The translations under genes were made by a program, and so were the position numbers. DNA of 64,000 bases from Duganella sp. OV510. GTDB lineage: Bacteria; Pseudomonadota; Gammaproteobacteria; Burkholderiales; Burkholderiaceae_D. Positions 18,363-27,522 of this stretch are shown one piece after another (position 1 is the first letter of the stretch; each line of letters begins with the position of its first letter). The notes below the pieces were generated by a model. That model saw nothing but the letters and a program-made list of their open reading frames with translations, was not told where the DNA came from and did no database searches. The stretch lies in assembly GCF_900100205.1 (NCBI RefSeq), contig NZ_FNEQ01000001.1, positions 248,001-312,000 on the forward strand, written 5' to 3'.

Positions 18363-20213
18363 ATGGCATCTTCCGTCGAGATTTTTCCCCTGTTGCGGCA
18401 AGCGCACACGTTTGCGCTGGGCCTGCTGATCCTGTCCACCGCCGTCGCCGTCGCCGCCCCTCCCCGCCAAATTGAAAAGCTGGATCGCGGTGTGGTGGCG
18501 ATCCATACCGATGGCGGCAACTTCATCAGCTGGCGGGCTCTGGCCGACGAACCGGCCACACTGGCTTTCAACCTGTACCGCGACGGCGTCAAGCTGAACG
18601 CGCAAGCACTGGACGCGACCAACTACCTGGACGCCAAGGGCGGCGCCGATGCCAGCTACACGGTGGTGCCGGCAGGCGGCAAAGCCGGGCAGCCTGTACC
18701 AGCCTGGCCCCAGCCCTATTTGCGCGTGCCGCTGCAAAAGCCGGCGGATGGCGTCACGCCCGATGGCGAAAGCTACAACTACATCGTCAACGATGGCTCG
18801 GCCGCCGACCTCGATGGCGACGGCCGCTACGAGCTGCTGGTCAAATGGCAGCCCAGCAATGCCCACGACAATTCCCACAAAGGCTACACCGGCCCGACGC
18901 TGCTGGATGCCTACCGGCTGGATGGCACGCTGTTATGGCGCATCGATCTGGGCCGCAATATCCGCGCCGGCGCGCACTACACCACCTACCTGGCCTACGA
19001 TTTCGATGGCGACGGCCCCGCCGAGGTGATGATGAAAACCGCCGACGGCACCCGCGACGGCACCGGCCGCATCATCGGCGAAGCCTCGGCCGACTATCGC
19101 AACAAGGATGGCTACGTGCTGGACGGCCCGGAATTCCTCAGCGTATTCGACGGCAAAACCGGCGCCGCCCTCGCCACCACCAGCTACACGCCGCCGCGCG
19201 GCGAGGTGGCAGCCTGGGGCGACAAGTACGGCAACCGGGTCGACCGCTTTCTTGGCGGCGTCGCCTATCTGGATGGCGCGCGTCCCAGCGCCGTCTTCAC
19301 GCGCGGCTACTACACGCGCGCGGTGCTGAGCGCCTGGGACTGGCGCGGCGGCAAGCTGACACAGCGCTGGCTGTTCGACAGCGACGCTCCTGGCAACAGC
19401 GCCGCCGCCGGCCAGGGCGCGCACTGGATGGCCGTGGCCGACGCCGATGGCGATGGCCGCGATGACCTGATCTACGGCGCAGCCACCATCGGCAGCGATG
19501 GCCGCCTTCTGTACAGCACCGGCTTGTGCCACGGCGACGCGCTGCATGTCGGCCAGCATCAACCCGGCCAGCGGGGATTACAGGTCTTCATGGTGCACGA
19601 AACCCCATCCTGCTACAAAGGTCATGGCATCGAAATGCACGACGCTGCCACCGGCCGTATATTGTGGAGCGTCGACGGCAATGGCAGCGATGTCGGCCGG
19701 GGCGTCTGCATGGATATCGACGCCGCGCATCCCGGCAATGAGTGCTGGGCCAGCGTTGGCGGCCTGATGGCGTCGGATGGCACGCAAATCTCGACAGTCC
19801 ATCCGCGCGCCGTCAATTTCGGTTTGTGGTGGGATGGCGACCTGCTGCGCGAAACGCTGGACGGCACGCGCATCGCCAAATGGCAACCGCAGACGCAGCA
19901 ACTGAAGCTGCTGCTGGATGGCGCAGACTACGGCGCGGCCTCCAACAACGGCACCAAAGCGACGCCTGTGCTGACCGCCGACCTGTTTGGCGACTGGCGC
20001 GAGGAAGTGGTCTGGCGCAGCGCCAGCAACGACGCGCTGCTGATATTCAGTACCACCACGCCGACCACCCATCGCCTGCCGACGCTGATGCACGACACGC
20101 AGTACCGGGTGCAGGTGGCGGCGCAGAATGCCGGCTATAACCAGCCGCCGCATCCGGGCTTCTTCCTGGGCGAAGGCATGACGCCGCCGCCGGCAACAGC
20201 GCAGCAACGCTAG
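18363..20213 (+). CDS. Rhamnogalacturonan lyase, polysaccharide lyase family 11
   Basis: A 616-residue secreted enzyme. The signal peptide ends near AVAVAA-PPRQ. The mature protein begins with the PL11 hallmark QIEKLDRGVVAIHTDGGNFISW and continues through repeated calcium-binding Asp-rich turns (DLDGDGRYELLVKWQPSN, YDFDGDGPAEVMMKTADGT, VADADGDGRDDLIYGAATIG) of the eight-bladed propeller. PYLRVPLQKP and GYNQPPHPGFFLG are also family signatures. It cleaves the rhamnose-galacturonic acid backbone of pectin RG-I by beta-elimination. Length equals that of B. subtilis YesW-type enzymes. It converges on a GH2 enzyme and a deacetylase remnant, a small pectin-side-chain locus. No pectin transporter is present. 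Confidence 0.92.
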   Translation: MASSVEIFPLLRQAHTFALGLLILSTAVAVAAPPRQIEKLDRGVVAIHTDGGNFISWRALADEPATLAFNLYRDGVKLNAQALDATNYLDAKGGADASYTVVPAGGKAGQPVPAWPQPYLRVPLQKPADGVTPDGESYNYIVNDGSAADLDGDGRYELLVKWQPSNAHDNSHKGYTGPTLLDAYRLDGTLLWRIDLGRNIRAGAHYTTYLAYDFDGDGPAEVMMKTADGTRDGTGRIIGEASADYRNKDGYVLDGPEFLSVFDGKTGAALATTSYTPPRGEVAAWGDKYGNRVDRFLGGVAYLDGARPSAVFTRGYYTRAVLSAWDWRGGKLTQRWLFDSDAPGNSAAAGQGAHWMAVADADGDGRDDLIYGAATIGSDGRLLYSTGLCHGDALHVGQHQPGQRGLQVFMVHETPSCYKGHGIEMHDAATGRILWSVDGNGSDVGRGVCMDIDAAHPGNECWASVGGLMASDGTQISTVHPRAVNFGLWWDGDLLRETLDGTRIAKWQPQTQQLKLLLDGADYGAASNNGTKATPVLTADLFGDWREEVVWRSASNDALLIFSTTTPTTHRLPTLMHDTQYRVQVAAQNAGYNQPPHPGFFLGEGMTPPPATAQQR

Positions 20214-20215
20214 CT

Positions 20216-20700
20216 TCAGCGGCAGAGTGACTTGACGTCCAGCGCCGGCTCGGACGACTGCTCTGGCACCGCCAATGTCATACCGCGCTGTTTTGGGGCG
20301 CGTGCGACCAGGCTGCTGCTGCCAGTTTCGGCATAGGCTGGGTCGGCCTGGGCCTGCTGCAGCGTAACGTAGCGGGCGCCCGCAGCGTCCAGTCGGGCCA
20401 TCACATCCGGCAGCGTCACCGCACTCCAGCCGCCCAGGTGCGTCAGCAGCACTTGCGGAATGACGCGGCAAATACCTGCATCGAATTGGCCTTCATTGCG
20501 ACAATGCCCTGGTCGACAGGCTCGCCGGCAATGACGTCTTCCTGCCACGCTTCAAACGATGGCGCGCGCGTCAGGCTTAAGTGGCTGCAGCTATGGTTGC
20601 CCAACGGCTGGCCAGCGCCGCGCCAGGCGTCCAGCACCGTCTCGCTACCCGGTTCGCGAATGATCTTGACGGCATTGACGAAGCCAAAGGTCCGCATCAT
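20216..20700 (-). pseudogene. Decayed polysaccharide deacetylase
   Basis: Two frames carry pieces of one polysaccharide deacetylase (NodB-like). The first, from the ATG at 20700, reads FGFVNAVKIIREPGSE and GQPLGNHSCSHLSLTRAP, including the metal-binding NHxxSH segment. The second reads VIPQVLLTHLGGWSAVTLPD and ends at 20216. The N-terminal part with the catalytic Asp-Asp motif is missing. The middle is deleted between GEPV and DQGIVAMKA, and a one-base shift near 20465-20475 separates the frames. The fragment begins at an ATGA overlap with the GH2 stop, so a deletion appears to have joined them. It cannot be active. Confidence 0.75.
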
Positions 20701-23648
20701 GGCTTCCGGTAGAACTCAATTTCGACGATGGACAGCACGCCCTTCGGTGTGCGATTCGCGCCGGTGTCGGTAATAGCCTGATTGGCCACTTCGGTCAGCT
20801 TGATGGCATTGCTTTCATCCGCCTCGCCATTCAGCTCCACTTTGACGTTGCTGCCGCGATGCGATTTGAGCGGCAGCGTGACATAGCCCAGGCTCTCCGG
20901 CGTGAAGCCGCTGTACACCAGCTCACCATCGACGCTGATGCGCAACGGATAGCGGCGCTCCTTCCAGCCGGACAGCTTGAGCGTGACCTCGTTCAGCGTG
21001 GATGGCTCGGCAAGCTTGTAGGTGATAGCGGGCGTGCCCTGCCCCGGCTTGCTGCTCCATACCGTGGTTTCATCATCGTCATAGGAATTGGCGGCGGCCT
21101 CCGTATTGCTGTCCGCCATGGCGCCAATAACAGGAACCGCCACGCGCGATACGGTAAATGGTGGCGTCGATGGCGTCGGGCCGCGTTTCAGGTTTAGCGG
21201 CAGGCCATCCGAAGGTAGCTGACGTGCCAGGCCATGCTGCACCTTGACTGGCTTGCTGTCGAGCGTCAGCACCGCCGGCGCCAAGCCAGGTGCACTGGCG
21301 CGCAAAACGATCTTGCCGGCCTGCGTGGTACTGCGTAACAGCACGCGATTGACGCCACCCTCGACCGGCAGCGCCTTCGCCAGCACGTAGTTACCCGGGC
21401 CCTCTGCGATGCCGCCACGCCACTCCGCCTGTCCGTCCAGCGTGAACGTCACCGTGTCCAGCGCCACCGGATTGCGGCGGCCGTGTGCGTCCACCACTTC
21501 CACCTGCACCAGCGCCAGGTCGGCGCCATCCGCCTTCAGGCCCTGCGGCGCGGTTGTCGCAGTCAGTTTCAGCGCAGACGGAGCGCCTGCGCTGACGAGG
21601 ACCTGCTCGCATACCTGCTTGCCGGCGGCATCATAGCCGATGGCCTTCAGTTCGCCCGGCTGCCAGGCGACCGGCTCGAAGCTGAACAGGAAGCGTGCAC
21701 TTTGCTTACCGCTGCCAAGCAGCTTGCCGTTCAGGTACAGCTCGACCCGTTCTGCGCTGGAAACCACCATCACTGGCTTGACCACGCCGGGCGCGTAATT
21801 CCAATGGCCGATGATGTGCAGGCGCGGCCGCTCAATGTCTACCCAGCCATCCCACATCACCTGATGGGCGTAGAAGCCATCCTTGGGAATGCGCATCGCA
21901 TCCACTTCGCCGCTGCGGCGGTAGTTTTCGGCGCCACGATGATGGGTATTGCTATCCGAGAAAATGATATTCACGCCGCCGGAGGACCCCCGCATGCCGG
22001 TGCCTGGCCGTTCCCGCCAGTAGTCATACCAGCGCTGCACGTTCTCGATCGCGTGGCTGTCCTGGTTGCGGTTGTAGGATGCGGCTTTCTGGCCTTTGTA
22101 AAGCGGGCCGTCGCCGTCCTTGTGGTAAGGCGGCGTGAATTCGTCCCAGAACTTGCGCGCGCCCTCATCGCGCGAATATTCCATCGCCCACATCGGCATA
22201 TTGGCGCTCTTGTTAATATATAACATCTCGCCGCCGTATTCGGAGACTTTCTGCAAGGCGGCGCTGAGCATTTCACGGCTGCCGGATGCGCGCCCGCCAT
22301 GCGGATCGTACTGGTCGCGCAGCGCTTTCATCTCGCGCATATGCGCTTCGCTGATGCCGCGATTACCGCTCTCGTAAAATATGACGCTGGGATTGTTGCG
22401 GTTGTAGATGATGGCGTCGCGCATCACTTGCAGCCGCTGCTCCCAGCGCCGGCCGGTGACGTCCGCTTCCGAATCGCCGGCCGGCATGGCTTGCATCAGT
22501 CCCAGCCGGTCCAGCGACTCCACGTCCTGCTTCCAAGGCGTGATATGCATCCAGCGTATCAGGTTGGCGTTGCTTTCCAGCGCCAGGCCATTGCTGTAGT
22601 CGCTCAACCAGGCAGGCACCGACATGCCCACCGCAGGCCACTCGTTGGAGGTGCGCTGCGCGTAGCCTTTCATCTGGAGCACGCGGTCATTCAGTTTGAC
22701 CATGCCCTCGCCAAACGCGGTCTTGCGGAAGCCGGTGCGCGTCTGTACGCGATCCACCACCTTGCCGTCCACCTTCAGCGTGGTCTCGACCTGGTACAAA
22801 TAACCGTATCCCCAGCTCCAGAAATTCAATCCCTTGACCGTGGCGCTGGCGCTTGCCACCGCCGTTTCGCCGGGCTGCACGGTGCGAGGCGCGGAGGCGA
22901 AACGCGCCACCTCCTTGTTGCTGGCGTCGCGCAGCGTAACCTCGTAACCGAAGGTGCGTGCGGCATCGTGCTCGTTGCGCACCTGCGATTCAGCGCTGAT
23001 CGTGGCGCTACGGCCGGCAATGTCGAAATCGCGGGCGTACACGTAGACGCCCGTAGTGCCCAGCGAGGAAAACAGCGGCAGGGTCTGATACAGCCGGTCC
23101 GTCACATGCAGGCGCACGTTCTTCGGCAGGCCGCCATAGTTGGCGTTGAAGTTCTTGTCGGACCACTGATAGCGCTGACCGGTGGCCGCCTCGCGGTATT
23201 CCCAGCGATTGTCGGTCCGCACCGCCACCACGTTGTCGCCTTCCGCCAGCGCTGCGCTGATGTCATAGCCGAAGGCGGTAACGCCATCTTCGTGCAAGCC
23301 CAAACGCTTGCCATTGACGAATACCTCGGCCGCCTGCCGCGCGCCTTCGAATTCCAAAAATACCTTCTTGCCGCGCGCGCTGGCCGGCAGTTTGAAATGC
23401 TTGCGATACCAGGCGATGCCGGTTGTATGGTCGACGATATCCTTGCCGAAGGCGTCGTCCTCATTCCATGCGCGCGGCAGCGTAACGGCTTGCCAGCTTT
23501 GATCGCTGTAATCCGGCTGCGCGGCGCCGGCGGGATCACCCACCGCCAGACGCCAGCCGGGATTGAAGTTGTACACCTCGCCAGCCTGCGCCTGCACGCC
23601 AACGACGGCCAGCAGCAAGGCAACTATGCATCGTAAATTGTGGTTCAT
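20697..23648 (-). CDS. Glycoside hydrolase family 2 protein, secreted
   Basis: The product is 983 residues from the ATG at 23648, with a signal peptide (LRCIVALLLAVVGVQAQA-GE). The jelly-roll N-terminal domain (WQAVTLPRAWNEDDAF, YRKHFKLP) is followed by an immunoglobulin-like domain, the TIM barrel, a second Ig-like region of the DUF4982 type and a C-terminal discoidin-like domain (SYDDDETTVWSSKPGQ). The barrel segment reads NRNNPSVIFYESGNRGISEA where most GH2 enzymes have GNE, and the later WAMEYSRDEG probably holds the nucleophile Glu. This subgroup is related to beta-galactosidases, but the altered motif makes the substrate uncertain. The rhamnogalacturonan lyase neighbour suggests pectin galactan or RG-I side chains. 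Confidence 0.88.
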   Translation of the reverse strand: MNHNLRCIVALLLAVVGVQAQAGEVYNFNPGWRLAVGDPAGAAQPDYSDQSWQAVTLPRAWNEDDAFGKDIVDHTTGIAWYRKHFKLPASARGKKVFLEFEGARQAAEVFVNGKRLGLHEDGVTAFGYDISAALAEGDNVVAVRTDNRWEYREAATGQRYQWSDKNFNANYGGLPKNVRLHVTDRLYQTLPLFSSLGTTGVYVYARDFDIAGRSATISAESQVRNEHDAARTFGYEVTLRDASNKEVARFASAPRTVQPGETAVASASATVKGLNFWSWGYGYLYQVETTLKVDGKVVDRVQTRTGFRKTAFGEGMVKLNDRVLQMKGYAQRTSNEWPAVGMSVPAWLSDYSNGLALESNANLIRWMHITPWKQDVESLDRLGLMQAMPAGDSEADVTGRRWEQRLQVMRDAIIYNRNNPSVIFYESGNRGISEAHMREMKALRDQYDPHGGRASGSREMLSAALQKVSEYGGEMLYINKSANMPMWAMEYSRDEGARKFWDEFTPPYHKDGDGPLYKGQKAASYNRNQDSHAIENVQRWYDYWRERPGTGMRGSSGGVNIIFSDSNTHHRGAENYRRSGEVDAMRIPKDGFYAHQVMWDGWVDIERPRLHIIGHWNYAPGVVKPVMVVSSAERVELYLNGKLLGSGKQSARFLFSFEPVAWQPGELKAIGYDAAGKQVCEQVLVSAGAPSALKLTATTAPQGLKADGADLALVQVEVVDAHGRRNPVALDTVTFTLDGQAEWRGGIAEGPGNYVLAKALPVEGGVNRVLLRSTTQAGKIVLRASAPGLAPAVLTLDSKPVKVQHGLARQLPSDGLPLNLKRGPTPSTPPFTVSRVAVPVIGAMADSNTEAAANSYDDDETTVWSSKPGQGTPAITYKLAEPSTLNEVTLKLSGWKERRYPLRISVDGELVYSGFTPESLGYVTLPLKSHRGSNVKVELNGEADESNAIKLTEVANQAITDTGANRTPKGVLSIVEIEFYRKP

Positions 23649-23677
23649 CGCGCCGTCCATTTAATCCAGGTTGCGCA

Positions 23678-23689
23678 CTAATATATTAG
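23678..23689. promoter_or_regulatory. Perfect palindrome upstream of the GH2 gene
   Basis: CTAATATATTAG is a 12-base perfect inverted repeat 30 bases before the GH2 start, in the only intergenic space between GH2 and proX. It is a candidate operator or an AT-rich promoter element. It is followed on the plus strand by GCTAAACGCTTGC, which is not symmetric. Confidence 0.4.
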
Positions 23690-23755
23690 CTAAACGCTTG
23701 CCATGGCTTGCGCCGACGAATTTACTCAACAAATTGATTGCCGGGCGCCACCAGA

Positions 23756-24808
23756 CTAAGGCAGCTTGGCGGCCGCCTGCGCCTGCGCGATCCAGCTGTC
23801 AAACAGCTGCTGGTGGAACTTGATCCAGCCGTCCGTATGGCGCACGATATCCGCCTGGGTGTTTTCGCCGTCGCGCATGCGCTCGTTTTGCGCATTGATA
23901 TCGGCAATCGGCAAGCGCATGACTTCAAACAGCTTCACGGCTGCCGGATTTTTCTCAGCCCAGGCGCGGTTGACGACGATACGGGTAGTATTGACGGCGA
24001 AGCCATAGTCGCTGCCGTCGTTGAGGCGGGTATTGGCCTGGTCCGGATTGGACGAGAACGGCACTTGCAGCCACACCACATCTTTGCCCGGCACCATCAC
24101 CCCGCTGACCCAATACGGCGTCCACGTGTAGTACAAAACCGATTCCCCGCGTTTGTAGCGGCCGATGGTATCGGCCATCAGCGCCGCATAGCTGCCCTGC
24201 ACGTGCCTGACCGTCGCGCGCAGCTTGTAGGCGTCCATATGGTTTTCGATCATCGCCTCGCAGCCCCAGCCCGGCGTGCAGCCGGTCAGGTCGGCCTTGC
24301 CATCGCCATCGTGGTCGAACAGCTTGGCCAGGCCGGGATCGCGCAACTGCTCGATATTGGTGATGTTGTAGCGCTCGGCCGTCGCCTTGTCGATCAGGTA
24401 GCCTTGCGCGGCCGGGCCGGCGTATTCGCCCACGCGCAGCAGCTTGGCGTCGCCGCCGGCGTTGTTATAGTAATCCTTGTGCAGCGGGTCCCAGTGGACC
24501 GCCAGGAAAGTCGCATCGCCATTAGCGATGGCGATGTGGGCAGTAGGATACTCCACTTCCTTGATCGGCTGCGGCTCGTAGCCCAGCTTTTCCAGCGCGC
24601 GGTCGACCAGCATGGTCTGGAAGGTTTCCTCCGCCAGCGAGCTTTGCAGCGCTTGCACCTTGATGCCCTTGCCGGGCAGCGCGGCGTCAGGCGTTTGCGC
24701 CATCGCCACGCTGGTGGTCAGCGCAAGCACGGCAAGCGCCAGTGCTGACATCCAATGCAACTTGCGTTGCGACTTGTAGGTAGCTTTAAATTGTTCGATG
24801 CGATCCAT
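23756..24808 (-). CDS. proX: Glycine betaine/L-proline ABC transporter, substrate-binding protein
   Basis: A 350-residue periplasmic binding protein of the OpuAC/ProX type. The N-terminal hydrophobic segment with cleavage near SVAMA-QT follows a longer polar leader ([17 protein letters not shown]). Family features are [54 protein letters not shown] and the Trp-rich ligand site [21 protein letters not shown]. The paired Cys in GCTPGWGC are as in E. coli ProX. It binds compatible solutes in the periplasm and is the last gene of proVWX, 15 bases after proW. Confidence 0.93.
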   Translation of the reverse strand: MDRIEQFKATYKSQRKLHWMSALALAVLALTTSVAMAQTPDAALPGKGIKVQALQSSLAEETFQTMLVDRALEKLGYEPQPIKEVEYPTAHIAIANGDATFLAVHWDPLHKDYYNNAGGDAKLLRVGEYAGPAAQGYLIDKATAERYNITNIEQLRDPGLAKLFDHDGDGKADLTGCTPGWGCEAMIENHMDAYKLRATVRHVQGSYAALMADTIGRYKRGESVLYYTWTPYWVSGVMVPGKDVVWLQVPFSSNPDQANTRLNDGSDYGFAVNTTRIVVNRAWAEKNPAAVKLFEVMRLPIADINAQNERMRDGENTQADIVRHTDGWIKFHQQLFDSWIAQAQAAAKLP

Positions 24809-24823
24809 ACGGTTCCTTTCTTC

Positions 24824-25915
24824 TTATTGTGCGGTGATGGTCTTGGCTGACGCAGCGGCGTCGCCGCGCGCCCTCATGCCGCGCACCAGGCGCAGCACAA
24901 AGCCCACCGGCCCGGTCTGATACCAGTGGCGCACGCCGCGACGGGGCTGGCCCATCGCTTGCGTCAGGCGGTCTAGCGTGATCGCCAGCAGCACGATGCC
25001 GAGGCCGCCAACGGTGGCCAGGCCCATGTCCAGGCGGCCAATGCCGCGCAACACCATCTGGCCCAGGCCGCCCACCGCGATCATCGAGGCGATCACCACC
25101 ATCGACAGCGACAGCATCAGCGACTGGTTGATACCGGCCATAATCGATGGCATGGCCAGCGGGAACTGCACGCGGGTCAGCAACTGCCACGGCGAAGCGC
25201 CGTAAGCGCGCGCCGCCTCGATCAGGTCGGGACGCACCTGGCGGATGCCGAGGTTGGTCAGGCGCACCAGCGGCGGCAGCGCGAAGATGATGGTAACGAT
25301 TACGCCCGGCGCATTGCCGATACCGAACAGCATCACCACCGGCACCAGGTACACGAAGGCCGGCGTGGTCTGCATGGCGTCCAGCAATGGGCGCAGGATG
25401 TTTTGCGCACGGTCGCTGCTGGCCAGGAAAATCCCCAGCGGCAAACCGATCAGCAGACAGAACGCCAGCGAAGTCAGCACCAGCGACAAGGTGGTCATCG
25501 CTTCCGGCCACACGCCCAGCATCGAGACGACCAGCAGCGCCAGCACTGTACCAATCGCCAGCGCGCGGCTGGTGAACTGCCATGCCAGCAGGCCGATGAT
25601 GGCGATCACCGTCAGCGATGGCGCCGCCATCAGCACATCGGTGACGCCATTCAGCGTGGCGTCGATCGGCGCGCGCACCGCCTGAAAGAATGGGCGGCAA
25701 TGCTCGACCACCCAGCCGAGGCCCTGGTTGATCCAGGACTCCAGCGGCAAGCCGCCATCAAAGAGCTGCTGCAAGCCGCTGGCGTGCTCGGCCGTGACAG
25801 CCGGCTTGGCGGCGTCCAGCCAGGCGGTGTCGGTTGGCGGCGTTGGCAGCCATGGATTGATCTGGGCCGCTTGTTCAACCACCGGTGCTACTGCGGTAAC
25901 GGAATTCGGATTCAT
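24824..25915 (-). CDS. proW: Glycine betaine/L-proline ABC transporter, permease
   Basis: A 363-residue membrane protein with six or seven hydrophobic helices after an N-terminal cytoplasmic extension of about 90 residues, as in ProW. The EAA loop reads [32 protein letters not shown] (split over residues 210-240), the contact site for the ATPase. The C-terminal tail ([18 protein letters not shown]) is long. Its ATG overlaps the proV stop (ATGA), so translation is coupled. Confidence 0.92.
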   Translation of the reverse strand: MNPNSVTAVAPVVEQAAQINPWLPTPPTDTAWLDAAKPAVTAEHASGLQQLFDGGLPLESWINQGLGWVVEHCRPFFQAVRAPIDATLNGVTDVLMAAPSLTVIAIIGLLAWQFTSRALAIGTVLALLVVSMLGVWPEAMTTLSLVLTSLAFCLLIGLPLGIFLASSDRAQNILRPLLDAMQTTPAFVYLVPVVMLFGIGNAPGVIVTIIFALPPLVRLTNLGIRQVRPDLIEAARAYGASPWQLLTRVQFPLAMPSIMAGINQSLMLSLSMVVIASMIAVGGLGQMVLRGIGRLDMGLATVGGLGIVLLAITLDRLTQAMGQPRRGVRHWYQTGPVGFVLRLVRGMRARGDAAASAKTITAQ

Positions 25916-27147
25916 GCGTGTCCTTTCTGTTTTTGTTGTTCGGCAATCGGCGGCGTCGTCGGATCGAGGAACTTCAGCAGCGTGGTACGGCTGATGGCGC
26001 CGTGGAAGCTGCCATCGTTGGCCACCACCGGCACGGCGTAAGGCAGTTGCGCCACCTGGCCGAACAGGCCGGCAACCGGCTCATCGGCACTGATCGACTG
26101 CACGTCCGGCAGGAAGGCATGCGGCAGGCCCAACGGGCCGGTGTGGCCGTCGAGCGCGCAGCGCAGCGAATCGGCCGAGACCACGCCGAGGAACTTGCGT
26201 TTCGGATCGACCACGTAGGCATAGCTGCGATCCTGATCTTCCAGCATCGACAGCGCCGCGCGGGCACCGCGACTTGGCGACTCCGATACCACGATCTGGC
26301 TCTTTCGGGCGATGTCGCTGGCCTTGAAGACCGCCGCCGCATCGACGCCGCGCACGAAGCTGCGCACATAATCGTTGGCGGGCTTGCGCAGGATCTCTTC
26401 CGGCGTGCCGACTTGCACCACGTGGCCATCTTTCATGATGGCGACGCGGTCGCCGATGCGCATGGCTTCATCGAGATCGTGCGAAATGAAGACGATGGTA
26501 CGGCGCTTGATCTGCTGCAGGCGCAGGATCTCCGATTGCATTTCGGTGCGCATGATCGGGTCCAGCGCCGAGAACGCCTCATCCATCAGCAGGATCGATG
26601 GATCGCACGCCAGCGCACGGGCCAGGCCGACCCGCTGCTGCATGCCGCCGGACAGTTCATCCGGATAGCTGCCGGCGTAGCCCGCCAGGCCCACCTGCTC
26701 CAGCGCTTGCAGCGCCAGCGCATGGCGCTCGGCCTTGGGCATGCCGGCCAGTTCCATGCCGAACGCCGTGTTGTCGAGCACGGTAATTTGCGGCAGCAGC
26801 GCGAACGACTGGAACACCATGCTGATGTCCTTGCGGCGCAAGGCGCGCAGCTGCGCGTCGGGCAGCGTGTTGATATCGTTGCCGTCGATCAGGATGCGAC
26901 CGTCAGTCGGCTCGATCAGGCGGTTCAGCATGCGCACCAGGGTCGACTTGCCGGAACCGGACAGGCCCATGATGACAAATACCTCGCCTGCTTCAATGGT
27001 AAAAGTGGCGTCGAACACACCGATCGTGCATTCGGTCTTGGCCAGGATGTCTTGCTTGCTGGCGCCCTGGCGGACGAGCGCGAGCGCCTCTTCGGGCTGG
27101 TCGCCGAATACTTTAAAGACATGGTCGATGATGATTTGTTTAGCCAC
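25912..27147 (-). CDS. proV: Glycine betaine/L-proline ABC transporter, ATP-binding protein
   Basis: The protein is 411 residues from a GTG start. GTG at 27147 is preferred because AAGGAGAACCACAAC lies directly before it and the product begins [22 protein letters not shown] as in ProV; the longer frame adds an unrelated 20 residues. Walker [10 protein letters not shown], signature [16 protein letters not shown] and Walker [15 protein letters not shown] are intact. Two CBS domains follow ([20 protein letters not shown] and [19 protein letters not shown]), which in relatives sense ionic strength. It energises ProW and heads the operon. Confidence 0.93.
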   Translation of the reverse strand: MAKQIIIDHVFKVFGDQPEEALALVRQGASKQDILAKTECTIGVFDATFTIEAGEVFVIMGLSGSGKSTLVRMLNRLIEPTDGRILIDGNDINTLPDAQLRALRRKDISMVFQSFALLPQITVLDNTAFGMELAGMPKAERHALALQALEQVGLAGYAGSYPDELSGGMQQRVGLARALACDPSILLMDEAFSALDPIMRTEMQSEILRLQQIKRRTIVFISHDLDEAMRIGDRVAIMKDGHVVQVGTPEEILRKPANDYVRSFVRGVDAAAVFKASDIARKSQIVVSESPSRGARAALSMLEDQDRSYAYVVDPKRKFLGVVSADSLRCALDGHTGPLGLPHAFLPDVQSISADEPVAGLFGQVAQLPYAVPVVANDGSFHGAISRTTLLKFLDPTTPPIAEQQKQKGHA

Positions 27148-27457
27148 GTTGTGGTTCTCCTTCGATTTGACGAATGGAATGACGCCCGGCGAGCCTGAGG
27201 CTGGCAATGGGAATCAGCGAACCCTGTACCGTCGGCGATACCACGGCGCACGCGAAGCGCGCGCAAGCAACGGAACAGGGGAGACACGGGGAACCGGCAA
27301 GCATGTGCCGGTATGCCGAGGTGTCATGTGCGCGCTAAAAGAGGCTGGGTCACAGGACTTTTAGCCACGCGCAGAGGGTTGGGCGCAAGGCCCGGTGCAG
27401 AGATTACTGCGATATCTGTTGTAAATTAACGTCAAGTATAGCGCAAAAAAGCAACAA
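27148..27457 (-). promoter_or_regulatory. Long leader of proVWX with an internal inverted repeat
   Basis: About 280-290 bases separate the probable promoter from the proV start. The minus-strand RNA would contain GCTAAAAG and CTTTTAGC arms (27336-27343 and 27358-27365 on the plus strand) enclosing about 14 bases, and further GC-rich pairing segments near 27245-27310. No known riboswitch motif was recognised. There is no gene in this stretch. Confidence 0.4.
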
Positions 27458-27463
27458 AGTCCA
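27435..27463 (-). promoter_or_regulatory. Putative proVWX promoter
   Basis: On the minus strand TGGACT (27458-27463) and TATACT (27435-27440) are separated by exactly 17 bases. It is the best sigma-70-like match upstream of proV. Confidence 0.5.
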
Positions 27464-27522
27464 GTGGCTTTCCAGATTGAAACGTGCTAGCTATGTGCGC
27501 TAACGCACGGATGCCGATGGAT

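Noticed and set aside
27148-27460. A known riboswitch class upstream of proV
   Set aside because: The conserved cores of glycine, SAM, ykkC and TPP types were looked for by eye and not found; only unspecific pairing is visible.
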